Source: Cryomorphaceae bacterium (lineage in GTDB: Bacteria; Bacteroidota; Bacteroidia; Flavobacteriales_D; Sanyastnellaceae). Taken from it: DNA of 45,791 bases. The position numbers were made by a program, and so were the translations under genes. Below, piece after piece: positions 45,097-45,791 of the stretch (positions are counted from its first letter, which is position 1; each line of letters starts with the position of its first letter). The notes under the pieces are model-generated. The model was not told the DNA's origin. It saw only the letters and a list, made by a program, of their open reading frames with translations, and did no database searches. Where the stretch lies: contig WGNM01000010.1 of assembly GCA_016124575.1 (NCBI GenBank), forward strand, positions 1 to 45,791, read 5' to 3'.

Positions 45097-45335
45097 AGGG
45101 ATTTTTGGTTCGAGGCGGACTTCGGTTTTTTCATGATCGCAAACATCACAAAACCGTATCCTCCGAGCACAACAAGCGGAGCGAGGGTAATGCGGCGAAA
45201 GTTGAAGATATCTTCACTGAATTCATTGGGGTCATCGACACCACCGCCAGACATAAGGATAAAACCAACAATGATGATGACTAGTCCGACAAGGAGTAGC
45301 TTATAATTTTCACGTTGAAAAGCGAATTCTTTCAT
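45093..45335 (-). CDS. DUF3098 family small membrane protein
   Basis: An 80-residue protein with two membrane segments (about 12-29 and 50-69). The start MKEFAFQRENYKLLLVGL at 45335 matches the usual beginning of DUF3098 proteins, and the motif GGGVDDPNEFSEDIFNFRRITLAP is the family core. Bacteroidota commonly encode it just upstream of uppP and downstream of ftsX-like genes. Function unknown. The longer upstream frame adds a poor second signal and is not used. Confidence 0.88.
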   Translation of the reverse strand: MKEFAFQRENYKLLLVGLVIIIVGFILMSGGGVDDPNEFSEDIFNFRRITLAPLVVLGGYGFVMFAIMKKPKSASNQKSL

Positions 45336-45439
45336 GTTCTTGGGAGTGCTATTGGACAAAGATACTTGAAAAAGGGCAAGCACAAAAAGTAAGTGCAGCA
45401 TTTGAGTTTGGAGAGTTGCAGTTCCCATCACTCCTTTAT

Positions 45440-45791
45440 CTAATCTCTCACAATCTTCACACTATCTAGCCACGTATTTCCCGATACCCATTGTGCGAGG
45501 TAAATACCGGCAGGCTGATTTGAAAGGTCAATTTGAATGGTTCCTGAGGTGAGTGCAAATGCGGAAAGCGCTTCGCGGTGCACTTCTCTACCTGTTAGGT
45601 CAACCACAATGAGTTCGGTTTGTGTATCGCGAAAGCCGGGAGGCAGCGCAAAGGTGATGTTTGCCAGTCCGGAGGTTGGGTTTGGGTAGGCAGAGAGGGT
45701 GTTTTCAAGACCTATGGTGATTTCTTCTACGTTCACCAAGTGACAACCTGGCTCTAGGCAGCCGAGGGAGTCTACTTTGAAGAGCCAGGGG
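45440..45791 (-). CDS. C-terminal part of a T9SS-exported protein (partial, 5' end beyond the window)
   Basis: The frame is open from 45440 to the window edge, so only about the last 117 residues are seen. It starts mid-protein (WLFKVDSLGCLEPGCH) and then shows the type A sorting domain: LSAYPNPTSGLANITFALP, VVDLTGREVHREALSA and PAGIYLAQWV. The phrase VDSLGCLEPGCH is typical of the linker just before sorting domains in large Bacteroidota surface proteins, often with preceding beta-propeller or repeat domains. The catalytic or binding part is outside the window. Confidence 0.88.
   Translation of the reverse strand, partial: PWLFKVDSLGCLEPGCHLVNVEEITIGLENTLSAYPNPTSGLANITFALPPGFRDTQTELIVVDLTGREVHREALSAFALTSGTIQIDLSNQPAGIYLAQWVSGNTWLDSVKIVRD

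Overview
The window (45,791 bases) looks like a chromosome segment of a free-living member of the Bacteroidota, most likely Flavobacteriales. The main pointers are: (i) type IX secretion: a PorW/SprE-like lipoprotein at 21114 and two proteins ending in T9SS sorting domains; (ii) several Bacteroidota-specific families (DUF4270, DUF4837, DUF3098, stand-alone GT5 glycogen-synthase-like domain); (iii) Bacteroidota-type promoter boxes (TTG-N18-TAnnTTTG upstream of atpB and tatA); (iv) an F-ATP synthase operon without beta and epsilon genes. No phage, transposase or CRISPR array was seen.

Layout. 1-2060: mnmG, flanked on both sides by parS-like palindromes. 2249-5515 (+): ALDH7-type aldehyde dehydrogenase, terminator, TlpA-like thioredoxin lipoprotein and a small membrane protein. 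5508-7504 (-): M28 peptidase and rpiB. 7972-13834 (+): a three-gene signalling operon of YwqK/MORN-type repeat protein, multi-PAS HisKA_2 kinase and LytTR response regulator. 13829-16111 (-): truncated porin gene, SulP anion transporter and a small secreted protein. 16706-18746 (+): FkbM methyltransferase and acyltransferase-3. 18780-19121: intact tRNA-Asn with decayed tandem copies carrying hairpin substitutions. 19200-20999: PfkB kinase (+) converging on an M23 peptidase (-). 21114-29882 (+): PorW/SprE, bactofilin, AtpZ-like, a small membrane protein, then atpB-E-F-H-A-G. 30002-31468 (+): NtrY-like kinase. 31465-38083 (-): cyclase-family hydrolase, acidic lipoprotein, beta-barrel protein, glmS, DUF4270 lipoprotein, GT5 domain. 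38196-41854 (+): panC, tatA, MltD-like transglycosylase, DUF4837 lipoprotein. 41844-45791 (-): M1 aminopeptidase with sorting domain, uppP, DUF3098 protein and the 3' end of another T9SS substrate.

Much of the window serves the cell envelope: amino-sugar supply (glmS), undecaprenyl phosphate recycling (uppP), peptidoglycan turnover (M23, MltD), protein export (tatA, PorW/SprE, T9SS substrates) and surface modification (acyltransferase, perhaps FkbM). The ATP synthase operon follows directly on the PorW/bactofilin genes with ATGA-type overlaps. Gene packing is tight: four convergent pairs abut or overlap at their stop codons (5508/5515, 20126/20127, 31465/31468, 41844/41854), and several starts appear to be TTG or GTG.

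The most unusual signals are the paired parS-like sites around mnmG, the tRNA-Asn tandem array in which 16-base palindromes replace half of the anticodon arm and half of the T-arm, and the YwqK-kinase-LytTR operon. All functions are assigned by reading protein motifs; no database search was run.
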